Below are positions 34,163 through 42,984 of a stretch of DNA of 64,000 nt, one piece after another; position 1 is the first letter of the stretch; every line of letters begins with the position of its first letter. Source of the stretch: Microbulbifer agarilyticus. GTDB lineage: Bacteria; Pseudomonadota; Gammaproteobacteria; Pseudomonadales; Cellvibrionaceae. A program made the position numbers and the translations under genes. The stretch covers positions 310,001 to 374,000 of the forward strand of contig NZ_JAIUZM010000003.1 of NCBI RefSeq assembly GCF_020171345.1. Direction: 5' to 3'. Under the pieces are notes generated by a model. The model made no database searches, was not told where the DNA came from, and saw nothing but the letters and a program-made list of their open reading frames with translations.

Positions 34163-36562
34163 ATGGCTTTGAGCGCAAGGAGTTTTTTCGCGCGACTTGG
34201 TGTCCGGCGGATTGTGACGAGTGTTGTTGCCGCGTTTTTTTTGTTGCTCGGGTTGGGTGGCTGGTTTGCCTATGAAAACTTGCCACGGCTTCCTGGCGTG
34301 CCTAAGGCGCCCGTTGTCGGTGTGCCCGAAGGGGCGCTCGATCATCTTCCTCAATCAGCGTATCTCGGTGACCACCCTAGAAAAAGCGGACGCCCGGCAG
34401 AATATTTTCCATTTCCCATTGCGATAGGCGAGAGTGGTCCGGTAGAAACTCTATTTTCTGGTCCCTCAACTTACCCATTTCTATGCGGACAAAATAAGGT
34501 TACCCACCTCCAGCCGCTGGTAGACAATCATGCGGGCCAAGGTATTCCGATTTTTTCTCTCGACGAAGAAGGGCAAAAAACGGATGAAGTAATTGGTTAT
34601 AGCCGCGACTGCAGCCACGCAACTTCTGTATCCTATTTTTATCGGAGCACCGTGGATGGCTTGTTCCATCGGTTAGAGAAAGCCAACAATGATATCGACA
34701 AGGTGACGGTAAACGGGCGTACCACGGACTTCGTTGTGCGTTTGGAAACCGGCACCATTAATCGCTTCCATTACGCCATCGCTGTCTTACGTGGGGAAGG
34801 TGAAACTGCAGAGAAACCGAATGGTAGTAATTGGAATAAGCGCCTGGTTTATCAGTTTCGTGGTGGTGTAGGTGTTGGTCGCCGCCAAGGTAATATGGGG
34901 CGGAATGCGATTGTCGAGCGCCGTGAAGATCAGTTGGCTCGCGGATATGCCATCGTCTATTCGACCGCCAACCAGACCAGTAATCACTACAATATCTGGC
35001 TTGCCGAAGACACGGCGCGGCGGCTGAAGAAGCAGTTTGTATCACTCTATGGTGAGCCGTTGTTTACCGTTGGTATTGGCGGTTCGGGCGGAGCGATTCA
35101 GCAGTACCTGATTGCCCAGAATGCACCGGGGGTGCTGGATGCCGCAATACCGCTCTACTCCTACCCAGATATGGTAAGCCAGACCATTTATGTCTTTGAC
35201 TGCGAGCCGTTAGAGTATTACTTCGATGTAATCGTCGCGGAAAATTCGCGCTGGAAGAACGTAGCTGAACGCGAGCCCATTATCGGGCTTGCCACCAAGG
35301 CAGACTTTGAGCATCGCTTTAAAATTTTGGAAGATACAGTAGCTATTTTTGACCCCCGTTATCGTGGTGTCGCTAATGGCACGTCTGAGTGCGTTCAAGG
35401 CTGGCGCGGGCTGGTGCCGCTGGTTAACAACCCAAATTTCATTCACTTCAAGGCCAGCTATGCCGATGAGGTTGCAGACAATACCCATTGGACGCACTGG
35501 GAAGACTTGCGGGATTTTTATGGGGCTGGGCACGATGGTTACGCGAACAGCGCATGGGATAACCAAGGGGTGCAGTACGGTCTTGAGGCGCTAAAAAGAG
35601 GAAAGCTAAGCATTGATGAGTTCCTCCACCTGAACGCGACGATCGGAGGGTGGAAAGCACCCTTAGAGCAGGGTGGAGAAAAGCTCTGGTTTATGAACGG
35701 CGATCTGTTCCCAGTAGACCTGTCTGTCTGGAGTGAACACAACATGAATTTAGGAAGCCTGGATAGCCCGGCGCCTAGAAGTGTTGCCAGCATGGACGCC
35801 ATCGAGGGTATTTATCGCTCGGGACACGTGTTCCTTGGCGATGTCGAAATTCCGATTGTTGATCTGCGTCATTACCTGGAAGGTGAGCTGGACATGCATC
35901 ATAGCTTGGCTTCTTTTTCCAGTCGTGAGCGTATTCGACGGGCACGGGGACACGCGGATAACCAGTTGATCTGGATGAGCCACAAGAAGTATGACCCGGT
36001 TGATGAGGCGCTAGATATTATCGATCACTGGATCCAGAAAATTGCTGAAAACCCAGAGCGTGGTGTTGCCGGCAATAAGCCGGTCGAGGCGACCGATCGT
36101 TGTTTTGATAAAGATGGCAACGTGCTGGCTGCGGGTTCGGATGTCTGGGACGGTGCGTGGAATTACAAGGCTGATGGTGCCTGTATGCAGCTCTACCCGA
36201 TTTACAGTACGTCGCGGATGATGGCCGGTGCCCCGATTACCGGTGATGTGTTCAAGTGCGCTTTGCAGCCGCTAGAGCGTGCCGTTGCCAAAGAGGTCTA
36301 TGGTCAGGCCACGGATGAAATCGTAGAGCGTATTGACGACATGCGACGGATTTTCCCGGACGGTGTGTGCAACTACAATCTCGGTGATATTGCTCGCCCA
36401 AGTGGACCGCTGTTTCCACAGGTCGGTGATGTGATGATTGCCGGTCAGTCAGTCGAGTCCGATTATCGATTGGTTCCTGCGCAAATTGCACAGGATTCTG
36501 AGCCTGAGGAAGAGGTCGTTCCCACGCCTGTGTCGGTAGAATCACCAGTGTCGGAGGAGTAG
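34163..36562 (+). CDS. DUF6351 family exported hydrolase-like protein
   Basis: 799 residues from the ATG at 34163 (GGGAGG 6 nt upstream). An N-terminal helix (about 19-38) acts as a signal anchor, so the protein is membrane-tethered or secreted. The nucleophile-elbow motif GIGGSGGAIQQ near residue 296-306 (GxSxG) and strands around it give an alpha/beta-hydrolase core like that of DUF6351 and tannase-type enzymes. LKRGKLSIDEFLHLNATIGGW and GVCNYNLGD are other conserved-looking segments. The substrate is unknown; an ester of a plant or polyester type is only a guess. The acidic tail (EPEEEVVPTPVS) is disordered. It is monocistronic. Confidence 0.7.
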   Translation: MALSARSFFARLGVRRIVTSVVAAFFLLLGLGGWFAYENLPRLPGVPKAPVVGVPEGALDHLPQSAYLGDHPRKSGRPAEYFPFPIAIGESGPVETLFSGPSTYPFLCGQNKVTHLQPLVDNHAGQGIPIFSLDEEGQKTDEVIGYSRDCSHATSVSYFYRSTVDGLFHRLEKANNDIDKVTVNGRTTDFVVRLETGTINRFHYAIAVLRGEGETAEKPNGSNWNKRLVYQFRGGVGVGRRQGNMGRNAIVERREDQLARGYAIVYSTANQTSNHYNIWLAEDTARRLKKQFVSLYGEPLFTVGIGGSGGAIQQYLIAQNAPGVLDAAIPLYSYPDMVSQTIYVFDCEPLEYYFDVIVAENSRWKNVAEREPIIGLATKADFEHRFKILEDTVAIFDPRYRGVANGTSECVQGWRGLVPLVNNPNFIHFKASYADEVADNTHWTHWEDLRDFYGAGHDGYANSAWDNQGVQYGLEALKRGKLSIDEFLHLNATIGGWKAPLEQGGEKLWFMNGDLFPVDLSVWSEHNMNLGSLDSPAPRSVASMDAIEGIYRSGHVFLGDVEIPIVDLRHYLEGELDMHHSLASFSSRERIRRARGHADNQLIWMSHKKYDPVDEALDIIDHWIQKIAENPERGVAGNKPVEATDRCFDKDGNVLAAGSDVWDGAWNYKADGACMQLYPIYSTSRMMAGAPITGDVFKCALQPLERAVAKEVYGQATDEIVERIDDMRRIFPDGVCNYNLGDIARPSGPLFPQVGDVMIAGQSVESDYRLVPAQIAQDSEPEEEVVPTPVSVESPVSEE

Positions 36563-36628
36563 GCTAAGCGTAACCTCTGGTGAATAAATAGGCGCTGAAA
36601 GTTTTTAAAATTTTTGGCGTCTTTTTTG

Positions 36629-36656
36629 TTGACACCAAACTCCAGTCCGGTAAGAT
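36629..36656 (+). promoter_or_regulatory. Sigma70 promoter of the Val-Asp tRNA cluster
   Basis: TTGACA (36629-36634), 16-nt spacer, TAAGAT (36651-36656), then a GC-rich GCGCCTCGC discriminator. It lies 66 bp before tRNA-Val. Confidence 0.8.
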
Positions 36657-36721
36657 GCGCCTCGCTCTCGGGGGATAACCCCAGAGCAAAACGGAAACCT
36701 TCGATTAGAAGTTACCGAATT

Positions 36722-36797
36722 GGGTGGTTAGCTCAGTTGGTAGAGCGGCGCCCTTACAAGGCGTAGGTCACAGGTTCGACCCCTGTACCACCCACCA
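36722..36797 (+). tRNA. tRNA-Val (anticodon TAC)
   Basis: 76 nt with encoded CCA. Acceptor GGGTGGT pairs with ACCACCC; anticodon loop CTTACAA gives TAC; T-arm ACAGGTTCGACCCCTGT. A short inverted repeat follows (AATCCGCT/AGCGGATT, about 36800-36818), probably a processing structure. Confidence 0.97.
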
Positions 36798-36891
36798 TTA
36801 ATCCGCTGGGAGCGGATTAAGACGACGAAGTCGCCCGCAGGGCGAGTGCCAGGACGGCGCGAGTCACTTCCCTCTCTGGAAGTACTACCGA

Positions 36892-36968
36892 GGACCGGTA
36901 GTTCAGTTGGTTAGAATGCCGGCCTGTCACGCCGGAGGTCGCGGGTTCGAGTCCCGTCCGGTCCGCCA
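36892..36968 (+). tRNA. tRNA-Asp (anticodon GTC)
   Basis: 77 nt with encoded CCA. Acceptor GGACCGG pairs with CCGGTCC; anticodon loop CTGTCAC gives GTC; T-arm GCGGGTTCGAGTCCCGT. Last gene of the second cluster. Confidence 0.97.
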
Positions 36969-36969
36969 A

Positions 36970-37013
36970 ATACAAAAAAGGCTCTGTTCGAAAGAACAGG
37001 GCCTTTTTTGTAT
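36970..37013 (+). terminator. Terminator of the second tRNA cluster
   Basis: Long palindrome: GGCTCTGTTC pairs with GAACAGGGCC (one G-U pair) around a GAAA tetraloop, with A6 before and T6 after and the symmetry extending to ATAC/GTAT. It should work on both strands. Confidence 0.95.
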
Positions 37014-37172
37014 CTGGAAGATTACTGGCTGGATGCTGAAGCCCGGTTCAGTCCCTACCCCCCCCTCCGAGTGTGTCACCAACTATAATGTCCGTCACCC
37101 TAAAAATTGCCATTTGTCCAAAATCGGAATATATTTGGTCATGTGACCTCTTAAATTGACTCCGGAGGCGAT

Positions 37173-37535
37173 ATGGCGAGCCCAGCCCATACCCCACAAG
37201 CTACTGAAGACCAGGTTCTGCTCGAGGCAACCATCAGTACCGCCAATCATTTGGGGCTCAAGAAAACCGAGCTTAGCGGCATCATTCACCTGGATGATCG
37301 AACACTGCGTCGTCGCAGTGGTCTTTCCCCCCAAAGTGCTGAAGGCCAGTTAGCACTGTTGCTCATCAGGGCCTATCGCTCTGCCTTCGTTCTTATGGGG
37401 GGAGAAGAGGGGGCTAAAACCTGGTTTGCAACCGCCAATCGAGCGCTTAACGGAATCCCGAAAGAACTGGCGCGCCGTATTGACGGTCTCGTGCGAATTG
37501 TGACCTATCTTGATGCGATGCGAGGGAAGGTGTGA
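37173..37535 (+). CDS. Xre/MbcA/ParS-type antitoxin
   Basis: 120 residues from the ATG at 37173 with GGAGG 4 nt upstream. The N-terminal half is a helix-turn-helix (ATISTANHLGLKKTELSGIIHLDDRTLRRRSG); the C-terminal half (AEGQLALLLIRAYRSAF ... AKTWFATANRALNGIPKELARRIDGL) is the MbcA/ParS toxin-binding domain. It neutralises the RES toxin encoded next and normally represses its own operon. The stop overlaps the toxin start (GTGA), so the two are translationally coupled. An eight-C tract lies 107 bp upstream. Confidence 0.9.
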   Translation: MASPAHTPQATEDQVLLEATISTANHLGLKKTELSGIIHLDDRTLRRRSGLSPQSAEGQLALLLIRAYRSAFVLMGGEEGAKTWFATANRALNGIPKELARRIDGLVRIVTYLDAMRGKV

Positions 37536-38338
37536 AGGCGGGTGTGGACGATCTGCGCGGCAAAATTCGTGAATCCGCAGTGCGTTTACTTGGACGACTC
37601 TATCGAATTATCGAGTCTCAAGAGGAGGTTGCAACCAGAAGCTTGGTCGACAGCCTGCAAAAGCAAGAGATTCTCGAAAACTTATTAGAGCAAAGTAAGC
37701 CGGTTCGACTGCCGGGTAGCGAACAGCTGCACTATCTTCTGGCCACGCCATTCCGCTATCCGCCGTTGCCCTGGGGCTCAAGATTTGGCGGTATCGCAGA
37801 GAGTGGCATCTTCTATGGAAGCAAAACCATTGATACCGTGTTGATTGAGGCGGCCTACTATCGTCTGCTTTTTATCAACGATATGGTCGAAGCACCGATG
37901 GCGCCAGTCACAAGCTTCCATCAGATCTTCTCGGCAAAATATTGCGCCGACCCAGGCGTGCGGCTACAGGCCGAAACTTGGCGACACCACTGGCCGCAGC
38001 TCACACACCATTCCCAATACAGTTTTTGTCAAACGTTGGGAGCACAGCTGCGAGAGAGCAATGTACAGGGTGTGGAAGCGTTCTCTGCTCGTGCACTGAT
38101 GGCGGGTATTTGCGAGTTACCTCAAACCGGAGGGGGCGCTGGTGGTGAGGGCATCAATGTCGCACTATTTGATCCCGCGGCACTGCTTCCCAGAGCGCCG
38201 ACCATTGAAGCAGAAGTAACTGCTGAAACGACAACCGATGGGGTTTCATTCCTGGTGAAGTCCGGAAATAGCGTACGCACAACAACTTTCAATAAATCGG
38301 TTTTCTTGGCTTCCGGTACCTTGCCGCTCCCCGCCTGA
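37532..38338 (+). CDS. RES-domain toxin (NAD+ phosphorylase type)
   Basis: 268 residues from a GTG that overlaps the antitoxin stop. RES toxins degrade NAD+. The family Arg, Tyr and Glu are at R84 (SRFGGIAESG), Y95 (IFYGS) and E106 (LIEAAYYR); a conserved Ser is expected in the EAFSARAL segment or later. It is longer than the minimal RES domain (about 160): an N-terminal helical part (1-60) and a C-terminal beta extension (220-268) are added. Type II module with the gene upstream; a MbcTA-like or RES-Xre hetero-complex is expected. Confidence 0.87.
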   Translation: MKAGVDDLRGKIRESAVRLLGRLYRIIESQEEVATRSLVDSLQKQEILENLLEQSKPVRLPGSEQLHYLLATPFRYPPLPWGSRFGGIAESGIFYGSKTIDTVLIEAAYYRLLFINDMVEAPMAPVTSFHQIFSAKYCADPGVRLQAETWRHHWPQLTHHSQYSFCQTLGAQLRESNVQGVEAFSARALMAGICELPQTGGGAGGEGINVALFDPAALLPRAPTIEAEVTAETTTDGVSFLVKSGNSVRTTTFNKSVFLASGTLPLPA

Positions 38339-38369
38339 CTCCAACTGTTTAATAATTGGTCTCTTATTG

Positions 38370-39311
38370 ATGGTTCGCTACTTGACTGAGTTAAGCCTCG
38401 ACGCTTTTGTTGATGCCGCAGAAAATGTCCCTTATCAGCAGATCAATTCCGAGCTTTTTCCCAATATCGACCTGTGGGTGCGCCGTGACGACCTGATCGA
38501 TCCCATCATCTCCGGGAACAAAGCCTATAAGCTCATATATAACTTGCTCGAGGCTCGTAAACTGGGCAAAGACACAATCGTTACCTGTGGTGGTGCGTGG
38601 TCAAATCATATACACGCTACCGCAGCGGCAGGGCAGCGCTTTGGGTTTAAAACAATCGGCATCATCCGGGGTGAAAGACCGCCAGTATTGGGTGCAATGT
38701 TGCAGGATGCTGAGCGATTTGGGATGGAGTTGAGGTTTGTGTGCCGCAGTGATTATCGTAAGTGTCGTGAACTGAGTCTTCCAGCAAGCCTCGGTCTCAA
38801 GATGGAAGGCAGCTGGTTTGTACCAGAGGGAGGAGCAAACTCTCTGGGCGCAAGCGGCGTTCGTCTTTTGGGGCGCGTGATCCGGGAGACAAGCCCGGTC
38901 GCATTTGATCAGTGTTGGGTGGCCTGCGGTACAGGATTGAGCCTTGGGGCCTTGGCATCCGGACTGCCTCCAACAATCAAGCTGTTCGGTGTCGCCGTAC
39001 TTAAGGCTGAGAAGAGCATTCTCGCGGCGGTAAAAGAATGGGGTCTCGCTGGCTCGAGACCAATGAGGACTACTTTGATTGCAGATGGGCACCAGGGGGG
39101 CTATGGGAAAGTCAATGATCGGTTGCTTGCTTTCCAGAAGGAGCTAGAGCAAAAGGCGTATTTGCCCATTGATCACGTCTACACTGCGAAGGTGATTTAT
39201 GCGCTCATGAGGCGCTGCACTCAGTTAAAGCAAGGAAGGCACAGTAAGCGCCAGTGGAAAGTCTTGTTGGTGCATACTGGAGGACTTCAAGGTCGACGCG
39301 GAATTGTATAA
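38370..39311 (+). CDS. PLP enzyme of the ACC deaminase / D-cysteine desulfhydrase family
   Basis: 313 residues from the ATG at 38370 (a TTG lies directly before it). Fold-type II PLP enzyme. SGNKAYKLIYNLLEAR contains the PLP Lys; TCGGAWSNHIHATAAAG is the phosphate/carboxylate-binding Ser-Asn-His loop; VPEGGANSLGASG and WVACGTGLSLGAL are the family's glycine-rich loops; the C-terminal LLVHTGGLQGRRG holds the PLP-nitrogen and phosphate contacts. Distinguishing ACC deaminase from D-cysteine desulfhydrase needs key active-site residues that I cannot align with certainty; the latter is more common in marine gammaproteobacteria. Confidence 0.82.
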   Translation: MVRYLTELSLDAFVDAAENVPYQQINSELFPNIDLWVRRDDLIDPIISGNKAYKLIYNLLEARKLGKDTIVTCGGAWSNHIHATAAAGQRFGFKTIGIIRGERPPVLGAMLQDAERFGMELRFVCRSDYRKCRELSLPASLGLKMEGSWFVPEGGANSLGASGVRLLGRVIRETSPVAFDQCWVACGTGLSLGALASGLPPTIKLFGVAVLKAEKSILAAVKEWGLAGSRPMRTTLIADGHQGGYGKVNDRLLAFQKELEQKAYLPIDHVYTAKVIYALMRRCTQLKQGRHSKRQWKVLLVHTGGLQGRRGIV

Positions 39312-39564
39312 AAAGTAGACGTTTCCCCTTGGTGTGGCGCTCGTATTTTGTTCTTTCTGCTGGCTGACTGATCAATCATTTAAGCAGCATTATCTGGTTC
39401 GACTCCCACTTTCCCCTAAGGCATAATTACCTGTCAATTTATGCGCACGCGTCTATTTATTGGGCATCAGTGATTGATCCGCAGTGTAGAAAACGCATAT
39501 ATCGCTGCAGGCACGCATAACCATAAAACTGTTTTTGCCCAGATTCGGGCACCTTGGGGGAGCG

Positions 39565-40437
39565 GTGTCGGAATTTCAGAATATTGGCCTTATTGGCCGA
39601 ACGGAAAGTGATAGTGCGGTTACCTCGCTCAAGCGCTTGATGGGGTTCCTAGAGCGGGAAGGGTACTCCGTTGTGCTCGAAAACGAGACTGCCACGGCAG
39701 TTTCGGACTATCCCGCCCGCACCTCCTCTAAAGAGAGGCTTGGCGAGCTCTGTGATCTGGTTATCGTGGTTGGTGGTGATGGCAGTCTTTTGGGTGCCGC
39801 CCGCGCGCTTGCCAAGTACAGCGTTCCGTTGCTAGGAATCAATCGCGGCCGTCTTGGCTTTCTTACCGATATTACCCCCGATCAAATTGAGCAAAAGGTT
39901 GGCGAAGTACTGGCCGGAAAATACATGGCCGAGAGTCGCTTCCTACTTGAAATGTCGGTCACGCGAGAAGGTAAGCCTGTTGGGAAAGGTTCTGCTCTTA
40001 ATGACGTTGTGATACATCCAGGCGAATTCATTCGTATGATCGAATTTGACTTGTATATTGATGGGCAGTTCGTCTACACCCAGCGCTCAGACGGACTGAT
40101 TATCTCAACTCCCACAGGGTCTACGGCCTACGCACTGTCCGGTGGTGGTCCAATCATGCATCCAAAACTGGATGCTATCGTCGTTGTGCCATTGAATCCG
40201 CACACTCTTAGCAGTCGCCCGATAGTTGTTGAGGGTAGTAGCGAGTTCAAAGTCATTGTCGGTGAACAGAATGTTGCTAACCCACATGTAACGTGTGATG
40301 GACATGAACAAGTAATAACTGAGCCCGGCGATGTGATTCGAATTCACAAAAAACCCCATCGGCTTACTTTGATTCACCCAATTGATCACAATTTTTATGA
40401 AACTTGTCGTTCAAAGCTTAATTGGCAAACCATGTAG
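39565..40437 (+). CDS. nadK: NAD kinase
   Basis: 290 residues from a GTG at 39565 that has GGGGGAG upstream and gives the standard start (M)SEFQNIGLIGR. It phosphorylates NAD+ to NADP+. Key motifs: VVGGDGSLLGAAR (GGDG), GINRGRLGFLTDI, LNDVVIHPGEFIRMIEF, and STPTGSTAYALSGGGPIMHP. Complete and of normal length. It is the last housekeeping gene before the polysaccharide locus, 89 bp from the exporter gene. Confidence 0.96.
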   Translation: MSEFQNIGLIGRTESDSAVTSLKRLMGFLEREGYSVVLENETATAVSDYPARTSSKERLGELCDLVIVVGGDGSLLGAARALAKYSVPLLGINRGRLGFLTDITPDQIEQKVGEVLAGKYMAESRFLLEMSVTREGKPVGKGSALNDVVIHPGEFIRMIEFDLYIDGQFVYTQRSDGLIISTPTGSTAYALSGGGPIMHPKLDAIVVVPLNPHTLSSRPIVVEGSSEFKVIVGEQNVANPHVTCDGHEQVITEPGDVIRIHKKPHRLTLIHPIDHNFYETCRSKLNWQTM

Positions 40438-40526
40438 AAGAGGCGTTTCCACCATGTGTGGGTTTGCGGCTTGGAAAGTGGTTAAAGCCTTGTTAGTAGT
40501 ATTTTGGACGAAAAGAGAGAATTACA

Positions 40527-41285
40527 TTGAACTCAATCGATTATAAAGGGCTGACAAGCTATTTGTTTCTGTCCGAGCTCAAGTCCGAATTGGACAAGTA
40601 CTTGCTGGGGCCTGTTTGGTGGGTTTTGGAACCGTGCCTGTTTGTGGGTGTTTTCTACTTCTTGTTTGCTCACCTCAAGGGCAGTGGTGACTTCGTCTAT
40701 GCATTAGTTTGCGGGATAACAACTTGGCGCTGGATGATGGAGATAGTCAACCAAGGTGGGGCTTCGGTTTTTAGAAAAAAAAGTGTGCTCCAAAACTTCA
40801 GAGTTCACCCTTTTGTCTTTCCTTTGGTTAGCTTATTAGTAAGTACGTTAAAGTATATTTTCATACTTATGTGTGTGCTCGCTCTTCTAGCTACCCAGAA
40901 CGTGCTGAACTTTGGAAACGCTGTCGATTTTTCGCTTTGGGTTTTTTGTGCGATCTTGACTTCGTTTAGTTATGGGGTCTTCTTTAGCGTGATCATGCCA
41001 TTTGTGCCTGATGTGCAGATTGTAATTTCACGTGGCACGATGCTTATGATGTTCTTATCGGGCGTTATCTTTCCAATTCATGAAATGTCCGAAATGGCCC
41101 AGAGGATTCTATTTTGGAATCCCTTTGCACATATTATTGAAGGTGTACGCGATCTTCTCCTCTATGGTGAAAGGATCGACCCTTTGATTTTCCTAGTCAT
41201 AATTGGAACCCACCTACCTATTCTTATTTTCTCGTATTTCATGTTGGGGCGTCTTCGTGGTGAGATACCAAAGAGGTTGATTTAG
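40527..41285 (+). CDS. Polysaccharide ABC exporter, membrane subunit (Wzm/KpsM type)
   Basis: 252 residues from a TTG start (GAGAGA upstream). ABC-2 type permease with six hydrophobic helices: SYLFLSELKSELDKYLLGPVWW (cytosolic interface helix), then segments near 35-52, 60-80, 108-130, 142-165, 175-190 and 225-245. GVIFPIHEMSEMAQRILFWNPFAHIIEGVR is the family hallmark. With the next gene it exports a lipid-linked or phospholipid-linked glycan across the inner membrane. It is 2 bp from the ATPase gene. Confidence 0.9.
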   Translation: MNSIDYKGLTSYLFLSELKSELDKYLLGPVWWVLEPCLFVGVFYFLFAHLKGSGDFVYALVCGITTWRWMMEIVNQGGASVFRKKSVLQNFRVHPFVFPLVSLLVSTLKYIFILMCVLALLATQNVLNFGNAVDFSLWVFCAILTSFSYGVFFSVIMPFVPDVQIVISRGTMLMMFLSGVIFPIHEMSEMAQRILFWNPFAHIIEGVRDLLLYGERIDPLIFLVIIGTHLPILIFSYFMLGRLRGEIPKRLI

Positions 41286-41287
41286 TC

Positions 41288-42028
41288 GTGAAAGACAGAG
41301 TCTTGAAACTGGATGGGGTATCGTTGTGCTACAAAAGTGGCTACAACATCTTTAAGTCCTCTAAGAAAAAAGTACTTTCTGATGTCAGCATGGAGATCTG
41401 TCGCGGAGAGAAGATTGGTGTGCTTGGTAGGAATGGAGCGGGAAAAAGCTCTCTGCTGAAACTTTTAGCAGGCATCTATCAGCCCGACGAGGGCAGAGTC
41501 CTAGCTGGTGAGAAAGTTCGATCAGCTTTCATAGGGCTTCAAAATGGTTTTGTTCCTTATATGACCGGTTTTGATAATATTACCCTGACAGGTTTGCTGA
41601 TGGGGATGAGCCGAGGCGAAGTGCGCCAAAAGCTTGATCAAATTGTTGACTATACGGAGTTGGGTGAAAACCTCAGTCGGCCTGTTTTTAGTTTTTCCTC
41701 AGGAATGAAAGCTCGCTTGGCATTTGCTATTTCGGCGTTTTCAGAGCCTGATCTTCTTCTTATCGACGAGGCAATGTCTGTAGGTGATCGAGCCTTTAGG
41801 AAAAAATCAGAAGAGAAGATTGCTGAGCTTATAAAAGGGGATACCGCAGTTGTCCTCGTCTCGCACGAATCGCGCCTTATCGAGAGTATTTGTTCCCAAG
41901 CGATTTGGTTGGAGAAGGGTACCGTCGTGGAGTTAGGAGATAGCGAATCGGTGGCGGCCGCTTACGCTAAATCATTCGAGAGCAATCCCCAAGCTGCCGG
42001 GAGAACTCAAAAATTAGTTGCAGTTTGA
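41288..42028 (+). CDS. Polysaccharide ABC exporter, ATPase subunit (Wzt/KpsT type)
   Basis: 246 residues. Walker A GVLGRNGAGKSSLLKLLAG, Q-loop region GLQNGFVPYMTGFDN, signature SFSSGMKARLAFA, Walker B LLLIDEAMSVGD and H-loop VLVSHESRL. The short C-terminal tail (about 25 residues) lacks the carbohydrate-binding domain of O9a-type Wzt, so export probably does not depend on a capped chain terminus and resembles KpsT/TagH-less systems. It overlaps the next gene by 4 bp. Confidence 0.92.
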   Translation: MKDRVLKLDGVSLCYKSGYNIFKSSKKKVLSDVSMEICRGEKIGVLGRNGAGKSSLLKLLAGIYQPDEGRVLAGEKVRSAFIGLQNGFVPYMTGFDNITLTGLLMGMSRGEVRQKLDQIVDYTELGENLSRPVFSFSSGMKARLAFAISAFSEPDLLLIDEAMSVGDRAFRKKSEEKIAELIKGDTAVVLVSHESRLIESICSQAIWLEKGTVVELGDSESVAAAYAKSFESNPQAAGRTQKLVAV

Positions 42029-42984
42029 AGAAAATGGTTATGCCTCAAATTCCAGCAACTGGGACCCTGATCGGTATCGTTACTTATAATCCAGATTTGT
42101 CTGTTTTTGAGGCCCTCCTCGAAAGGGTTTCGGGGCAGGATTGTGATGTGGTCGTATACGATAATGCTTCAGATAATCTTGATTCTATCATCGGGATGTC
42201 CGAGAGGAACCTAAGTTGTTCCGTTGTTGCTGGTCAAGCAAACATCGGAATTTCGGGGGCTGCAAACGCTATATTTGGAATTGCAGTCCAAAGGAATAAG
42301 GAGTTTGTTTTACTTTTTGATCAGGACTCCATACCAAGCAAAAGTTACGCAAAGACACTAATTTCGGCGTATAGAGAGTTGTGCGGCCAGGGAGTGAATG
42401 TTGCTGCGCTGGGTGGAATTCATACGTGTCGATTTACTAATCAAAGTCAACCTCTAATACAATTTGGAAAATGGAAGCCCACAAAGTTGCTTCCTGAGGA
42501 GTGCGAGGGCTCCGTCCCCGTAGACTTCCTGATTACATCAGGGACATTAATACCCGTTCAGTCTCTGAAAAAAATCGGTGGATATGACGATCAACTATTT
42601 ATAGACAGTGTTGATTTGGAGTGGTGCAGCAGAGCTCTCGCGCTAGGATTTCAGCTTTTCGGGGTGGTGGACGCGAAATTTACTCATGAGATTGGAGAGG
42701 GGCGCTCGACGATCATGGGACTTCCATTGGTTAAGACACATTCACCTATTCGTACATTCTATATTAATCGAAACATTTTGATTTTATCTAAGCGTGAATA
42801 TGTCAGCATGTCTTGGAAAATAAATGTAATTCTCAGGGCTTCTTTGAAAATATTGTTTTTTGTGTTTTTTGATAAGGCTCGGTATGAACATTTGAAGGCT
42901 ATCGTTGCAGCGGCCCGGTATCAAAAAAATAGAAAGACATTGGCAGAAGTGAATTCTGAGGCTGTGGCGGGACTGTCTTTATGA
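42025..42984 (+). CDS. GT2 rhamnosyltransferase-like (RfbF type)
   Basis: 319 residues from a TTG overlapping the ATPase stop; an ATG at 42034 is as likely. GT-A fold: GIVTYNPDLSVFEALLERV, VYDNASDN, FVLLFDQDSIPS (DxD as DQD), LITSGTLIPVQSLKKIGGYDDQLFIDSVDLEWCSRA, then the IRTFYINRNILIL segment, which is typical of dTDP-rhamnosyltransferases of the RfbF family. It acts at the inner-membrane face, adding rhamnose to a glycan lipid (inference from family and from rfbABCD in the same locus). Overlaps the next gene by 4 bp. Confidence 0.82.
   Translation: MKKMVMPQIPATGTLIGIVTYNPDLSVFEALLERVSGQDCDVVVYDNASDNLDSIIGMSERNLSCSVVAGQANIGISGAANAIFGIAVQRNKEFVLLFDQDSIPSKSYAKTLISAYRELCGQGVNVAALGGIHTCRFTNQSQPLIQFGKWKPTKLLPEECEGSVPVDFLITSGTLIPVQSLKKIGGYDDQLFIDSVDLEWCSRALALGFQLFGVVDAKFTHEIGEGRSTIMGLPLVKTHSPIRTFYINRNILILSKREYVSMSWKINVILRASLKILFFVFFDKARYEHLKAIVAAARYQKNRKTLAEVNSEAVAGLSL

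Noticed and set aside
36892-38338. Integrated mobile element at tRNA-Asp
   Set aside because: No integrase, no duplicated tRNA 3' end and no phage genes were found; only the toxin-antitoxin pair is suggestive.
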